Shown here: in pieces, positions 1 to 9,565 of the stretch
Numbering within the stretch: the first letter of the stretch is position 1
Layout: each line of letters begins with the position of its first letter
Origin: Clostridia bacterium
Lineage (GTDB): Bacteria; Bacillota; Clostridia; Oscillospirales; Acutalibacteraceae
Length of the DNA: 53,217 nt
Reading direction: 5' to 3'
Assembly: GCA_900768075.1 (NCBI GenBank)
Contig: CAAGBN010000013.1
Span: 1-53,217 of the forward strand
The notes under the pieces: model-generated
Databases searched by the model: none
The model's input: the letters and a program-made list of their open reading frames with translations, nothing else
Told to the model about the DNA's origin: nothing
Program-made: the position numbers and the translations under genes

Positions 1-1357
1 AACCGTCAGGATAGTAAACAACGGCTGACCTGTATTCATAGCCTTCATCAGGTATTGCAGTAAACCAGACCTGAGAATTCTTCGCATAAATTCCGCCGTC
101 AACTACTCCTGAAACGGTGCCGTTTTCTACAATAATCTTTATCCGATATGTATAATCAGTGTCATAACTGTAACCACACACCGAACAAGTATATCTTGTG
201 TAACCGGCTGATGTTTCTGTTGGTTCAAATGTTTGTGTTGTGTAACTATGACCTTTTGCAGGTACAGTCACCTTAGTTCGACTAAGCTCAGCACCGCATA
301 CAGTACAATAAACTACTTCGTCATAAGAACCTGAATTTGTACAAGTAGCTTCGACTCTGTTTTCAATTACCGCTGTTCCTGATGTGTGACCTTTGGCAGG
401 GATTTCTTCTGTATACTTATGACTTGAATCATTCTGACAAGTATAAGTTTTAACACCTTTTTCGGTATAAGTAGGTTGTTTCGTTACTGCACCAACATAA
501 TTATGACCGAGTTTAGGCACTGTCTGTTGAGCTGTAATAATCGCATTACAACAAGACCATTTCTTGCCTTCTGTCAAACCTGTCGCTTCGCAAGTAGGTG
601 CTACAGCGGAAAGTGTCACTTGACTTCCTGTGTGATTGCTTGGGTTTTTGGCAACTGTTGTCTGTGCGACTATGACAGTGCCACAAACCGAACACTTTTT
701 ACCTGCCGTCAAACCAGTCGCTGTACAAGTTGCGGCAACAGCCGGAATTGTAACTTCGGTGTGACCGTTTGCAGGGATTGTTTCTGTTTTGGTTGCACCG
801 CATATCGAACACTTAAAACTTTCTGAGCCTGTCGCTGTACAAGTAGGTTGTTTTGTTATACCTGTTGACACCCAATTACAAGTATGTGGTGTATAAGTTA
901 TATCAATAGAAATGCTGGTAAATTCTATCCAAGCCAAATAAGCAGCGGGTATCTCGTTTACACCGCCCAACAAGAAACGGTAACGACCGTTATTTGAACG
1001 TGTCGGATTGGTTATAGTGTCACTAAAAGGCTTTGGATTGTCATTTACTTTCGCAGATTCGCAATAATGGTCCTTCACCCAAGTATAACCGCCACTGCTA
1101 TTAATATAACCTGTTCTCGGCGTTGGCGCCGACCAGAACGTATTACTTGAACGAGTAGAGTAATGAATAGTTATACTTGTAATCGTACCGTATTTAATAG
1201 TGCTTTCGTCGATATCAATGGATACTTCTGCGGTGTTATCACCAGAGAGATTACTCTCCAAACGAGATGTTGTAAAAGAAGTCTTAGTTGGTGTACCATC
1301 AATTCTCGATAAGGCTGTAATGTTATAACCAGTTGTGATTTTTCCTGTGCTTGCCAT
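1..1357 (-). CDS. phage tail-associated cysteine-repeat protein (3' end outside window)
   Basis: The reading frame is open from an ATG at 1357, with GGGGG about 8 bases upstream, to the left edge, giving 452 codons without a stop. Residues 1-155 form a beta-rich domain with no recognised family. Residues 158-396 hold five to six degenerate repeats of roughly 40-45 residues, with a TCTATG-like turn, a CxxCG knuckle and an IPAxGH-like end. From about residue 405 an InlB B-repeat-like segment begins (IIVENGTVSG, then FTAIPDEGYEY). It is the most downstream leftward gene of the tail module, so a fibre, tip or decoration role is inferred. The cysteine repeats resemble those of host surface proteins, including the one at the right end of this window. 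Exact function unknown. Confidence 0.8.
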   Translation of the reverse strand, partial: MASTGKITTGYNITALSRIDGTPTKTSFTTSRLESNLSGDNTAEVSIDIDESTIKYGTITSITIHYSTRSSNTFWSAPTPRTGYINSSGGYTWVKDHYCESAKVNDNPKPFSDTITNPTRSNNGRYRFLLGGVNEIPAAYLAWIEFTSISIDITYTPHTCNWVSTGITKQPTCTATGSESFKCSICGATKTETIPANGHTEVTIPAVAATCTATGLTAGKKCSVCGTVIVAQTTVAKNPSNHTGSQVTLSAVAPTCEATGLTEGKKWSCCNAIITAQQTVPKLGHNYVGAVTKQPTYTEKGVKTYTCQNDSSHKYTEEIPAKGHTSGTAVIENRVEATCTNSGSYDEVVYCTVCGAELSRTKVTVPAKGHSYTTQTFEPTETSAGYTRYTCSVCGYSYDTDYTYRIKIIVENGTVSGVVDGGIYAKNSQVWFTAIPDEGYEYRSAVVYYPDG

Positions 1358-1423
1358 TCAATCAACCCCCTACCGTGAAAATGAGGGTTAAGGTGTCAAA
1401 GTATTTTTTCATTTGAACACCCC

Positions 1424-1708
1424 TTACTTATAAACTCTGATATGAGCTTTTTCTACAGGCTCTGCATCGCCAACCTTGAGATATGCGGCAAAGATGTAAT
1501 CGCCTGGCTCCTTGAAAGAAAGCATCGCACTGAAATGATTGCCGTCAATATCACAAACGCCCTCAGAAACAAGAGCTTCTGTAATTTCTTCGGTAATTTC
1601 ATATCTTGCCGAGTTTATGACAACTGTTTCGCCTGCTTTTCTCGGTTGCACATAACCCTCTACTTCATCTTTTTCACCCACATAAAAGGTGATATATTCA
1701 TCGCACAT
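1424..1708 (-). CDS. small phage structural protein, unknown
   Basis: A 94-residue protein starting MCDEYITFYV. I chose the ATG at 1708 because GAGGG lies about 6 bases upstream; a longer frame to 1897 would bury the upstream gene and gives an unlikely basic N-terminus. It overlaps the stop of the preceding gene by 11 bases, implying translational coupling. The sequence alternates short beta-strand-like stretches, with no membrane segment or recognised motif. Its place between an Ig-like protein and the cysteine-repeat protein suggests a tail or baseplate accessory component. Function is not known to me. Confidence 0.7.
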   Translation of the reverse strand: MCDEYITFYVGEKDEVEGYVQPRKAGETVVINSARYEITEEITEALVSEGVCDIDGNHFSAMLSFKEPGDYIFAAYLKVGDAEPVEKAHIRVYK

Positions 1709-2012
1709 GGTTGCACCCTCTTTCAAAAATAATCTTATGAGCTTTATTGAAAACAATCTGATTCTTCTTTCTCTTGAACCAAATCTGATAAGGCTGTTGA
1801 AAAATCTTGACACAGCAGACACCACTGCACATAAACAGCTCACCCGTCCAGTGACCAAGTTCTCCTGCGCCATTGATTGCCCACAGCTCAACGGCATAAA
1901 CGCCGTACTTGGTATCGGGAGGAACAGTAGTCTCCCACTGCTCCTGCCCTAAATACTTGAATTCAAGAGAGAGGTTGTCAGCTTTACCCCAAACTCTCTT
2001 TACGTCTGTCAT
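1698..2012 (-). CDS. small tail-module protein
   Basis: A 104-residue protein whose start overlaps the stop of the upstream Ig-like gene by four bases. The first 65 residues look like one beta-sandwich domain (FKYLGQEQWE, YAVELWAING). The tail is cysteine-rich (CSGVCC) and then basic. Small proteins of this shape sit between Ig-like and tail-tip genes in many Firmicutes siphophages. It may be a separately encoded extra domain of the upstream Ig-like protein. No enzymatic motif is visible. Confidence 0.7.
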   Translation of the reverse strand: MTDVKRVWGKADNLSLEFKYLGQEQWETTVPPDTKYGVYAVELWAINGAGELGHWTGELFMCSGVCCVKIFQQPYQIWFKRKKNQIVFNKAHKIIFERGCNHVR

Positions 2013-2968
2013 GATGTCACAACCTTACAGCGAATAAGATACTGTTTGCCCGCAGATACTTTGTTGCCGGCAGATACCTGACCACCATTGTAAGAGATTT
2101 CAACATCTTCAAAACGAGGTGCGGTAGTGTTATAACGGACAGTTCTTGTTTCCTCGGTACTCTTGTTGCCGAACTTGTCAGTAGCAGTTACCTTGATAAC
2201 ATTGTCACCCTGAACACTCAGGTCGACATTCTTAGAGAATGTGCCATCTGAATTTACAGTTGCTTCACCTTGGTCAACACCGTTAAGTGTGATGTTAACA
2301 GTAATCGGAGTGCTTCTGTCTTCAACCTTACCAGTAACAGTAACTCTTGAAGTACTTGTAGCAGTGCCGTTTGTAGGAGTGAACACCTGAAGGCCAGGAG
2401 CCTGATTATCAATTTCAAAGGCGAGGGTAGCTGTTTCAGCAGTGTTGCCGTCATTATCCGCACCATCAATAGTGATAGTGCGATTGCCGTTCTCAAGAGG
2501 CACTGAAGGTGTGTACGAACCAACAAAACCGCCCTGAATGGTTTCAAAGGTTATTGCGGAATTTGCAACAGCCACACCGTCTACCTTAAGTACAACGCTC
2601 TCCTTGTTGCCCCCCGAAAAGCCTGATGTCTGTGTTTTGTTATCGACAATCTCAAACTTGATTTCAGGCTTAACGTTACCTGTAATATAACCGTTTGAGC
2701 CGGGAGTAAGAATTGTGATAACGGGTTTATTTGTTTCTGCTACAAAGAGTCTGAGTTCTTCGCCAAAACTTGAATGCGTACTGTCAACAGTTGTACTCAA
2801 GTCGGTATCATCCGTAGCTGTGATGCTAACGGGGATATAGCCTCCGTCCTGAGGGTATGAAGAGTCAAGCCCCGCCTGACCTGTGCCTTCATAATAGCCT
2901 GTAGCTTCATTGTAGGTCAGTTCAATTTCCTGCCCCTGAACTGTTGCTATGATTGATTTCATTGACAT
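2009..2968 (-). CDS. Ig-like/adhesion-domain phage tail protein
   Basis: A 319-residue protein. I place the start at 2968 (MSMKSIIA) because AAAGGATG lies about 6 bases upstream; the extension to 3043 has no ribosome binding site. The N-terminal 45 residues are a small beta domain. From about residue 75 three bacterial Ig-like domains follow, each opening with a PxITILTP/PGLQVFTP-type strand and containing NGNRTITIDG- or NVIKVTATD-like strands. Such domains decorate phage tail and fibre proteins and bind surface sugars weakly. It lies downstream of the large tail protein and is coupled to 1698-2012 by a 4-base overlap. No signal peptide, as expected for a virion protein. Confidence 0.75.
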   Translation of the reverse strand: MSMKSIIATVQGQEIELTYNEATGYYEGTGQAGLDSSYPQDGGYIPVSITATDDTDLSTTVDSTHSSFGEELRLFVAETNKPVITILTPGSNGYITGNVKPEIKFEIVDNKTQTSGFSGGNKESVVLKVDGVAVANSAITFETIQGGFVGSYTPSVPLENGNRTITIDGADNDGNTAETATLAFEIDNQAPGLQVFTPTNGTATSTSRVTVTGKVEDRSTPITVNITLNGVDQGEATVNSDGTFSKNVDLSVQGDNVIKVTATDKFGNKSTEETRTVRYNTTAPRFEDVEISYNGGQVSAGNKVSAGKQYLIRCKVVTS

Positions 2969-3058
2969 AATAATCATCCTTTCTGTTTTGTTATTATTTT
3001 CAGGCAGGTCAATGGCAAAAAGCGAATGAACTCTTAATGCCATTTAACCACCTTTCTT

Positions 3059-6000
3059 TTATGCTTGTTCAAAGTAGAATTTGTATTCGACTGTGTGCCC
3101 ACTATAAAAAGCAAGCATAGGTTGTGCGAAATACCAATAATCATGCGGTAAAGTATCACCCATATCTGTACTTGAAACAGAGGATACGAATTCACCATCT
3201 ACATATACCGACACTGAAGAAACAACCCAACCGTCAGCATCCTGTGCATTTATATAAAAACCTGAATTCACTTTAACGATCACATCAGCACCTAATGGGA
3301 CACCGTCATTGTCAGCTACGCAAGGCGGGTTTTCATTGTGTGCCAAGCCACCGCCAACACTTGTGATGACTCTGACTTCATCTGAGCCGATGTTTGAATC
3401 ACCCGAGCCGCCACTACTTGTATCAACTTCAAAATAAGCAATATAAGTAGCATCGCCTATAACAGTGATTGTTCTTGAAGCGTATGTGTTTCCGTCACTC
3501 CACTGTGTGAACTTATAACCTGATTTAGGTGTTGCGTTAATATATATTGTCGAACCACTTGCAAGGTTACTGCCACCACCTGAAACAGTACCGTAATCAG
3601 TGTTATTCGACTGTACGGCAATAGTGTAGAATGTACCGATTTTCGCACCGCAAACATTACAGTAACCGTCACCATTCGAGTCAGAGTGACCTATAGCAGG
3701 GATTGATTCTTCGTAACTGCTTTCACCACAAGCACACTCGTAAACTCTTGTTCCATTACTTGTACAAGTAGCGTTTACAGCAATTCTTGAGGTGTAAATA
3801 TGCTCGTGCTGTTGACCAAATTTATTTTCGAGTTCAATTATCTTTTGCTGAAGCGTCAAAACCGTAGTGCCAAGTGTCGACAACAATTCAACTAAACTCT
3901 GTTCTACTGAACTGCCATCTACGCTCAAGAGGCGCAAATCTTGGCAATGAACAGTCTTCGTCTTTACGTGTTGCTCACCAACCTCGCTGTAATATGGGTC
4001 TTCGGGTTTTTCTCCTGTGCCTAACAAATATTTAAGCATTGCAATGTCATAGGCATGATTTGAATAACTTAACCCATTTAACGATATGCCAAAAAAGTCT
4101 TTTGTACCTTTGCGCATAACGCTTATGCCAGCAGGATACTCTACCTCATCGTCTTTTTCGCGCCCCCTTACAGATACGTGTGTGTCATCTGTGTCAAATG
4201 TCATTACACCCGTCGCAAGGTCTAATTTAGTTTGCACACCTGCGGTTGCAAGAGATTTTATAATGCCTGCCTCAATAAGGTCAGCACTGATTTTATTAGC
4301 TGTCAAGATATCCCACACAGCCTTGCCGTCAAAGGTGGTGCCGTATGCGAAATCTGGCTTGCCATTATTCCAACCACTCTTACAAACACCGAAACCCTGA
4401 GCGTTTAGAACAAGAATTGTGTCACCTGATTTGCTTGCCGATAATGTAGGATTAGTGTGGTAGTATCTCACTACACTTCCCGCTATTGTCTGTTCTGTCA
4501 AGTGCAGACCTAAGGCACCAGCGAGAGTTTTGTTGAGTTCTTTTGAGGCAACATCAACAGCAGAAGCCTTTTCCTTGGCATCAGAAGCATCTTCCTTGAT
4601 GTCGCCCAAAACATCCCAAGAAGTATCGAGAATAGCTGTACCATTTACTGTCTCTGCGGGGTTTTCATAGGTCACAACCTCTCGTTTCCAAAGATATGTA
4701 TTTTCAAACCAAGCAGGCATTGCGTCAGTCCAAGAACCACCAGTTTGTGTGGTACTGGATGTTGAGCGATAATACTGAGTCTTCACACTCACTACACCTC
4801 TGCCGGGCTCACCATTCTCAGGTCTGATTTTTACCCAGTTGTAATCTTCGGGAAATTCAGGAGGTGTCTTGCTATCCGTAGCACACGTACCAAGATAAGC
4901 TGTGTCAGCTTGAACCTTATCAAACATTGAAACATTGCCGTCAGTATCCCTGCCTTTTTCGTAAGCGGAATACTTTACATAGAAATGTTCAGTCGAAGAG
5001 TCGAAGTTCTTCATTGCTTCTGCAATAGCCGAGTCAACCTCTGCTTTTGTAAGACCGCGCCGACCCGCATAGTTTTTCTTCTGCTGAGTTTCACCTTGTG
5101 CTGCCAAGATTGAAGTAGAATTAAGACCGAATCTGTGATTTGTCACTACTGTGCTGATTTCCTTGCCCGATTTATCTGTGTATGTGATTCTGTCAAGAGG
5201 AAAAAGATAAGGCATCGGTAAGCAAGTGCACTCGTAAGGCCTATATGTGAAACCATTAACAACAGCACCGATATTGTTTGCTCTATCCTGTTCAGTTTGA
5301 CTATATACAAACCCGTTGTCCTCAATTAGCAAAGGATATTTGTCACCACCGCTTGTAGCAGTAGCATCCTGAGTCTTGACAGTAACACCTGTAATTTTAA
5401 TATCGTTCTCGTGCACATCTCCTGTATATCTCAGCGTGGGAGTTATATTAACAGGAGTATCAACAAACCAAGACATTCTCAATTTACCGTCCCAGCCAAT
5501 ATAAGCACAAGTAGCTGTAATCTCTGCCACCCACTGCAAGAGCTGTCTATATGTAGTAGCGGTTGTAGGTATAGATAATGACTCGGCGCTATTGGGTAAA
5601 GCGTCAAAGTTAATCTCAGCGGAAACTTCAACTCCACAAAGTTCTGAAATACTTCTGACAAGTTCTTCGGGAGTGTAAAATGCCTTGTTGAGCTTTGTGC
5701 GATCTATTGTTTTGTCGTAAAGCATCATATAGTCAAGACCCTTAATACTTATGGTCGAAAAGGCTCTCGGAGGCTCGTCAACAGTAAAGAAACCACAGCG
5801 GACATAGTTGCCGGTTGTGTGTGCAAAACCAACATCTACGCACAAGACAGAACCCTCAAACACGATGCCGTCAAACTTACCATCGCTGTTATTGAACACT
5901 ACAGAAAACTCTGAAGAAACTGCTGAGCCAATTTCAATCTTGTTGCCTGTAGCACAGTATCTGTCAATAGAGAAACTGTCCGCCTTGATATCTTCTTCGG

Positions 6001-6103
6001 TAATGACAAGGCCATCAACACTTGCGTTGCTGAGAGTAATCCAAGCTTTCTTTCGCTCACCACTCTCGAAACGCTTTTTAAGCGCATCTGTAATAGGATA
6101 CAT
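3059..6103 (-). CDS. large phage tail protein (tail-tip/Tal-like) with host-type C-terminal modules
   Basis: A 1,014-residue protein. Residues 1-340 resemble the N-terminal part of siphophage tail-associated proteins, which form the distal tail hub (inferred from composition and gene order). A middle region carries beta-rich and Ala/Lys helical stretches. About residues 730-765 form a short coiled coil (LTLQQKIIELENKF). About 766-822 is a cysteine repeat with CACGESSYEE and a DSNGDGYCNVCG motif. About 823-895 is an InlB B-repeat-like domain (YTIAVQSNN, ATPKSGYKFTQW). The last 115 residues are another beta domain. The likely role is receptor contact. It follows the 6115-6504 gene by 11 bases and is the longest gene of the module. 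Confidence 0.8.
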   Translation of the reverse strand: MYPITDALKKRFESGERKKAWITLSNASVDGLVITEEDIKADSFSIDRYCATGNKIEIGSAVSSEFSVVFNNSDGKFDGIVFEGSVLCVDVGFAHTTGNYVRCGFFTVDEPPRAFSTISIKGLDYMMLYDKTIDRTKLNKAFYTPEELVRSISELCGVEVSAEINFDALPNSAESLSIPTTATTYRQLLQWVAEITATCAYIGWDGKLRMSWFVDTPVNITPTLRYTGDVHENDIKITGVTVKTQDATATSGGDKYPLLIEDNGFVYSQTEQDRANNIGAVVNGFTYRPYECTCLPMPYLFPLDRITYTDKSGKEISTVVTNHRFGLNSTSILAAQGETQQKKNYAGRRGLTKAEVDSAIAEAMKNFDSSTEHFYVKYSAYEKGRDTDGNVSMFDKVQADTAYLGTCATDSKTPPEFPEDYNWVKIRPENGEPGRGVVSVKTQYYRSTSSTTQTGGSWTDAMPAWFENTYLWKREVVTYENPAETVNGTAILDTSWDVLGDIKEDASDAKEKASAVDVASKELNKTLAGALGLHLTEQTIAGSVVRYYHTNPTLSASKSGDTILVLNAQGFGVCKSGWNNGKPDFAYGTTFDGKAVWDILTANKISADLIEAGIIKSLATAGVQTKLDLATGVMTFDTDDTHVSVRGREKDDEVEYPAGISVMRKGTKDFFGISLNGLSYSNHAYDIAMLKYLLGTGEKPEDPYYSEVGEQHVKTKTVHCQDLRLLSVDGSSVEQSLVELLSTLGTTVLTLQQKIIELENKFGQQHEHIYTSRIAVNATCTSNGTRVYECACGESSYEESIPAIGHSDSNGDGYCNVCGAKIGTFYTIAVQSNNTDYGTVSGGGSNLASGSTIYINATPKSGYKFTQWSDGNTYASRTITVIGDATYIAYFEVDTSSGGSGDSNIGSDEVRVITSVGGGLAHNENPPCVADNDGVPLGADVIVKVNSGFYINAQDADGWVVSSVSVYVDGEFVSSVSSTDMGDTLPHDYWYFAQPMLAFYSGHTVEYKFYFEQA

Positions 6104-6114
6104 TTGCCATCACC

Positions 6115-6504
6115 TCACTGTTCTATAATCTTGAATGACACATTGCTCCACACACCCAGCTTGCTGTTGTATAACGGAGCCGACCTGTTGCCCACATAAA
6201 ACGTCTTTTCGGTAAAATCACCCTCTTGAGGGTCGAGATACTTCACCTTGACATATTCGGGTTCAAAGGCATTGAGTATTTTTGAAACATCGGAGGTAGA
6301 GATGTTCTGCCAACTGAGCGACAGAGCCACCTTACTACCTATGCGATTCTTGTGCATTTTGCCGTCTTCTGTGCGTCCTGCGGATGAGTCAGATAAATCT
6401 TCTCGCTCCCACTGAAAACCGCCCATCGACGGGGAGGGAACCGTCTTGGTTGCTCCTGTTGCAATGTTCTTCACACTCTGTATAGGATTAATATTATCAG
6501 CCAT
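6115..6504 (-). CDS. phage distal-tail/tail-completion-type protein
   Basis: A 129-residue protein directly after the tape measure gene and before the large tail protein, the usual position of distal tail components. The sequence includes GGFQWEREDLSD, a basic stretch (MHKNRIGSKVALSLSW), and YVGNRSAPLY followed by VSFKIIEQ at the end. This resembles small Firmicutes phage proteins annotated as DUF6711-like, but that link is from memory and unchecked. No membrane segment. The start is supported by GGAGG about 8 bases upstream. Confidence 0.7.
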   Translation of the reverse strand: MADNINPIQSVKNIATGATKTVPSPSMGGFQWEREDLSDSSAGRTEDGKMHKNRIGSKVALSLSWQNISTSDVSKILNAFEPEYVKVKYLDPQEGDFTEKTFYVGNRSAPLYNSKLGVWSNVSFKIIEQ

Positions 6505-6515
6505 ACTTTCCCTCC

Positions 6516-8458
6516 TTATCCTGCTACAGTGACGGTTGCTTTGCCGTCACGCGCATTTTTTCTGGCGAAGCCATTTGCAATAGAATTTGTGGTTATTTCT
6601 GCTGTAAACTCCTTGGCAAGAAGCTGACGGAGAAGACTGTTCTGCTCAACAAGAAGTGCGTTCTGCTTTGCATTTGCCCACTCAACACCTGCAGAGATAC
6701 CCTCTACAATCTGGTCGTTGTTGGCAACTGCTGTTCTACCACCGATAGTACCGACAAGTTCGGGACCCGCTTCACGAGCAACGAACATCTGACCCGTTGT
6801 CGGGAAACCGCCCTGCGCGAACTTCGGAGGGTCAATGAGCTTTACATCAACGCCGGGGGCTTGTTAATAGCTGTAATGAACTTATTGAGAGTTTCAACGA
6901 TTTTGGTACAAACATTTTTTACAATGCTTGTGACCTTGTCTTTTACACTCAGCGAAAGTTCCGCAGTCTTGTTTTTTACTCCAGAAACAAGGGTATTCCA
7001 CTTCGATGTGATATCGGCTTTTTTCTGTGAAAACTTCGCTTTCATTTCTGCAGATTTTGCTTTAATGTCTTGTACCCTTGTCTGCCAAGCCTCTTTAACG
7101 TCAGCTCGTTTCTGGACGAACTTGGCTTTAATTTCGGCAGACTTGTTTTTCACGTCCGCAACACGTTCCTCCCATGCGGTCTTGATTTCCTCTGCCTTTT
7201 GAGCGAATTTTGCCTTAATCTCAAGCTTTTTATCTTTCAGTTCGGACATAGCGGTATCCCACTTTTCCTTTGCTTCCGTTCCAAAGGTCTCTACCTTTTC
7301 TTTAACGCCGTCAAAGGTGCCAGAGAACTTGCCGAGAATTTCACCACCCCAAGATGTAACCTTCTCAACAATTCCACGACAAAACTCGTCGATTGCTGCG
7401 TGACCTGCGTTTGCGTCGACATTCATCTGGTCTACGCCATAGAAGCCACCGACACCCGCTGCCATAAGAGCTAAACCAAGCGGGAAATTACCAGTAGCCA
7501 TCAGCAAAAAGCCTGCGAGGAAGCTTGCACCCGAGAGGATTTCACCGATAGCACCGAGAACATTTTTTACCTTATCGGGCACAGAATCCCAGTTAGCGAC
7601 AACAGCTGATGCACCGAGCACACTCGCACCTGATGCCATCAAGCCTAAACCTAAAGGCAAGTTACCACTAAATGCGAACATCGCACCGACAGCAAGCAAG
7701 CCACCACCGACTATGCCCGAAATTGTGGTAAGGGCAGTTTTCAGCTTTCCGTCATTACTGTTCCAATCTTCTTTTGCAGCCGCAACCGTCAAAGCGACAC
7801 CTGCAGCCATACTGGCAAGACCAAGAGGGACATTTGCACCCGAGAAAGTGAGCACAGCACCGATTGCAAGAAGTGCACCACCTGCTATCTGACCGACCCT
7901 ATCAAGAACTTTATCAAGTTCTGAACTGATAGGACTGTTTTCAAACATTGAGCCATAATCAGGAGTTGTTGATGCCGAAGCATCCTTTTTGTCACCTATG
8001 GTTGTAATCTGGTCGATACCCGCAAACGAGCGTTTGATTTTAGCCGCCGCCTGCGTGGTTTTGTCAACATATGTATCAAGGTACGAAACCGCCTTGATGT
8101 AATATGATTTATTCTTAAGGGCAGAAATGAACATATTGAACGCGTTAAGACATCCGACAAGAACATTGGTTACTGACTGAATAACGGGCATAAGAGACAT
8201 AAGCACAGGATACAGAGCAGCACCTAATGAATTCTTGAGGTACAAGCTGTTGGTCGACAGCTTATTCATATTGTCAGCTGTTTCTGTGCTGTACTGTGCG
8301 ATATTCTTAAAAGCCTCTGCTCTTTCTTTCATTTGTTTTTCCTGAAGCTCCTGCATTTCTTCTGTATACAGTTCAAGGTGACCGAACATAATCAAGCCGA
8401 GTTCGTGTCTGTAGTTTTCAAAAAGCCAATGTTCAAGGCTCTGTGTTAATATCACCAT
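6516..8458 (-). pseudogene. tail tape measure protein, N-truncated and frameshifted
   Basis: The first frame (8458 to 6842) encodes 538 residues: a short atypical N-terminus (SLEHWLFENYRHEL), the family-typical AEAFKNIAQYSTETADNMNKL segment, hydrophobic Gly/Ala repeats (about residues 190-340), and a long lysine-rich coiled coil built on repeated KAKFxQK units. It stops just after KFITAINKPP. The adjacent frame continues with the expected C-terminus (GVDVKLIDPP, FVAREAGPEL, GGRTAVANNDQIVEGI) down to 6516. Restoring one C to the five-C run at 6855-6859 joins the frames. The several hundred residues that usually precede the AEAF segment are absent. It is either a broken gene, a sequencing error in the C run, or less likely a programmed slip. 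Confidence 0.75.
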
Positions 8459-8694
8459 TAGGTTTCACCTGCCTGTTCTGCTTCCCTTGTAGCCCTGTCA
8501 AAATCTTCAGCGATTTGTCGCCACTTATCACGGCTTTTTTTCAATCTCTCAATCTCTGCCTTTTGGCGGTTGATGAGTTTAATAGTATTAATTAAAAGTG
8601 ATATAAATTTATGGTCGTCAGGGTTTTCGGTGTCGTTGCTTTCCTCAAATCTGTGATTTATTGTTAATGCGGTTTTAAGTTCTTCTTGCAACAT
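8458..8694 (-). CDS. small coiled-coil phage protein
   Basis: A 78-residue acidic/basic protein with a heptad-like stretch (LINRQKAEIERLKKSRDKW). GGTGAG lies just upstream of its ATG. Its TAA overlaps the ATG of the tape measure remnant (TAATG), so the two are translationally coupled. It belongs to the string of small genes that follows the Cro-like regulator. No known function. Confidence 0.6.
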   Translation of the reverse strand: MLQEELKTALTINHRFEESNDTENPDDHKFISLLINTIKLINRQKAEIERLKKSRDKWRQIAEDFDRATREAEQAGET

Positions 8695-8754
8695 CTCTCA
8701 CCATAACTTTGATTTTGTTTATATTCTTGTTTAATATTCTTTTAGATTTAAGTA

Positions 8755-8964
8755 TCATTTCTTTTGCCCCTTTGTATAAAAATATTCACCACACTTTTGT
8801 CTTTGCTTTCTGCACATTGACAGCCTGAGCATTTTATTATCCCACCACAAATCAAGGTTGCTGTCAGAGAGTCGCTCATTGTCAGCCATAAGCTCACGGT
8901 TTTGTTTCTTGAGAGCTATATTCTCATCAACGAGAGCCTTTAACTTTTTTCTGCTTACGAGCAT
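8755..8964 (-). CDS. small coiled-coil phage protein
   Basis: A 69-residue protein, mostly one predicted coiled coil (KALVDENIALKKQNREL, ADNERLSDSNLDLWW) followed by a basic tail. GGAGG lies about 8 bases before the ATG. It overlaps the end of the upstream membrane-protein gene. The length and helix pattern fit small phage accessory proteins. Function unknown. Confidence 0.6.
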   Translation of the reverse strand: MLVSRKKLKALVDENIALKKQNRELMADNERLSDSNLDLWWDNKMLRLSMCRKQRQKCGEYFYTKGQKK

Positions 8965-9100
8965 TTTTCTTTACCTCCTTGACTTTTTCGTCAAACTTAT
9001 CTTCAAAAGCGATAAACTTATCTTCAAACACGATGCCAAGTGCCAGGATACCCCCGACAGTTGCGGCAGTGTACACAAAATTGCTGAATAATTCAGGCAT
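8927..9100 (-). CDS. small single-pass membrane protein
   Basis: A 57-residue protein from the ATG at 9100, which has AAGGAG 8 bases upstream; a GTG three codons earlier is too close to that site. One membrane segment spans about residues 8-26 (FVYTAATVGGILALGIVF), followed by a charged helix rich in Lys/Glu. It overlaps the upstream gene by 8 bases. Size and layout could fit a small phage holin or an envelope-located accessory protein, but position in the early string argues against a lysis role. Function unresolved. Confidence 0.55.
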   Translation of the reverse strand: MPELFSNFVYTAATVGGILALGIVFEDKFIAFEDKFDEKVKEVKKNARKQKKVKGSR

Positions 9101-9308
9101 TGTCTTCACTCCTTGTCTTTATGTAATCTTCGATTTCTGCTTTGGTGCTCCGCAAGTCGCTGAGCATTGCCTCAAAACCGAGGATTTCTCTATCAATGTT
9201 ATAGTACTTCGATGTAGTCTTTGCTCGGGTTCTTCTAGATCTCAGCACCTTGATTTTCTTCGTAACCTCGGTGATGTCAGCGTTGACTTGTTTTAGTAAA
9301 TCTTGCAT
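9093..9308 (-). CDS. small helical phage protein
   Basis: A 71-residue protein starting MQDLLKQV, with AGGAGG 5 bases upstream; a longer start at 9341 lacks a site. The composition is helical and basic in the middle (KVLRSRRTRAK). There is no recognised domain. It lies in the early gene string and overlaps the next gene by 8 bases. Confidence 0.6.
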   Translation of the reverse strand: MQDLLKQVNADITEVTKKIKVLRSRRTRAKTTSKYYNIDREILGFEAMLSDLRSTKAEIEDYIKTRSEDNA

Positions 9309-9324
9309 TTTTACCTCCTGGTTT

Positions 9325-9528
9325 TTATCTCCAGGCCTCAAGAGCTTCAGGGTGAGCCTGATAGTACCTTGACATGGCTGAACTTAGGTTAGCTTCCATC
9401 TTTCTGTAGATTTCCTGCTTCTCACACTCCGTCAGAGCTTCCCATGGTATCGGTTCGCTGCCGTCACGCTTGTCAAAGTAAAGCTCAATGGTATATTCAG
9501 GCTTCTTCTTAACATATTTTTTAGCCAT
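9325..9528 (-). CDS. small phage protein, unknown
   Basis: A 67-residue protein starting MAKKYVKKKP, with GAGGTG upstream of the ATG. It has a basic N-terminus and then a helical region (LTECEKQEIYRKMEANL). It resembles short hypothetical proteins of Clostridia mobile elements with the PIPWEALTE-type motif, which I recognise only as recurrent. Function unknown. Confidence 0.6.
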   Translation of the reverse strand: MAKKYVKKKPEYTIELYFDKRDGSEPIPWEALTECEKQEIYRKMEANLSSAMSRYYQAHPEALEAWR

Positions 9529-9565
9529 GTTATCACCTCACTAATTCTTATGCCTTGTGGGCTTG

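Noticed and set aside
1171..1365. 64-codon leftward frame
   Set aside because: It lies in another frame over the start of the cysteine-repeat protein, which has the better ribosome binding site and a long open frame.
6516..6788. separate 90-residue phage gene
   Set aside because: Its content is the C-terminus of the tape measure protein, joined upstream in frame through 6789-6860; it has no ribosome binding site.
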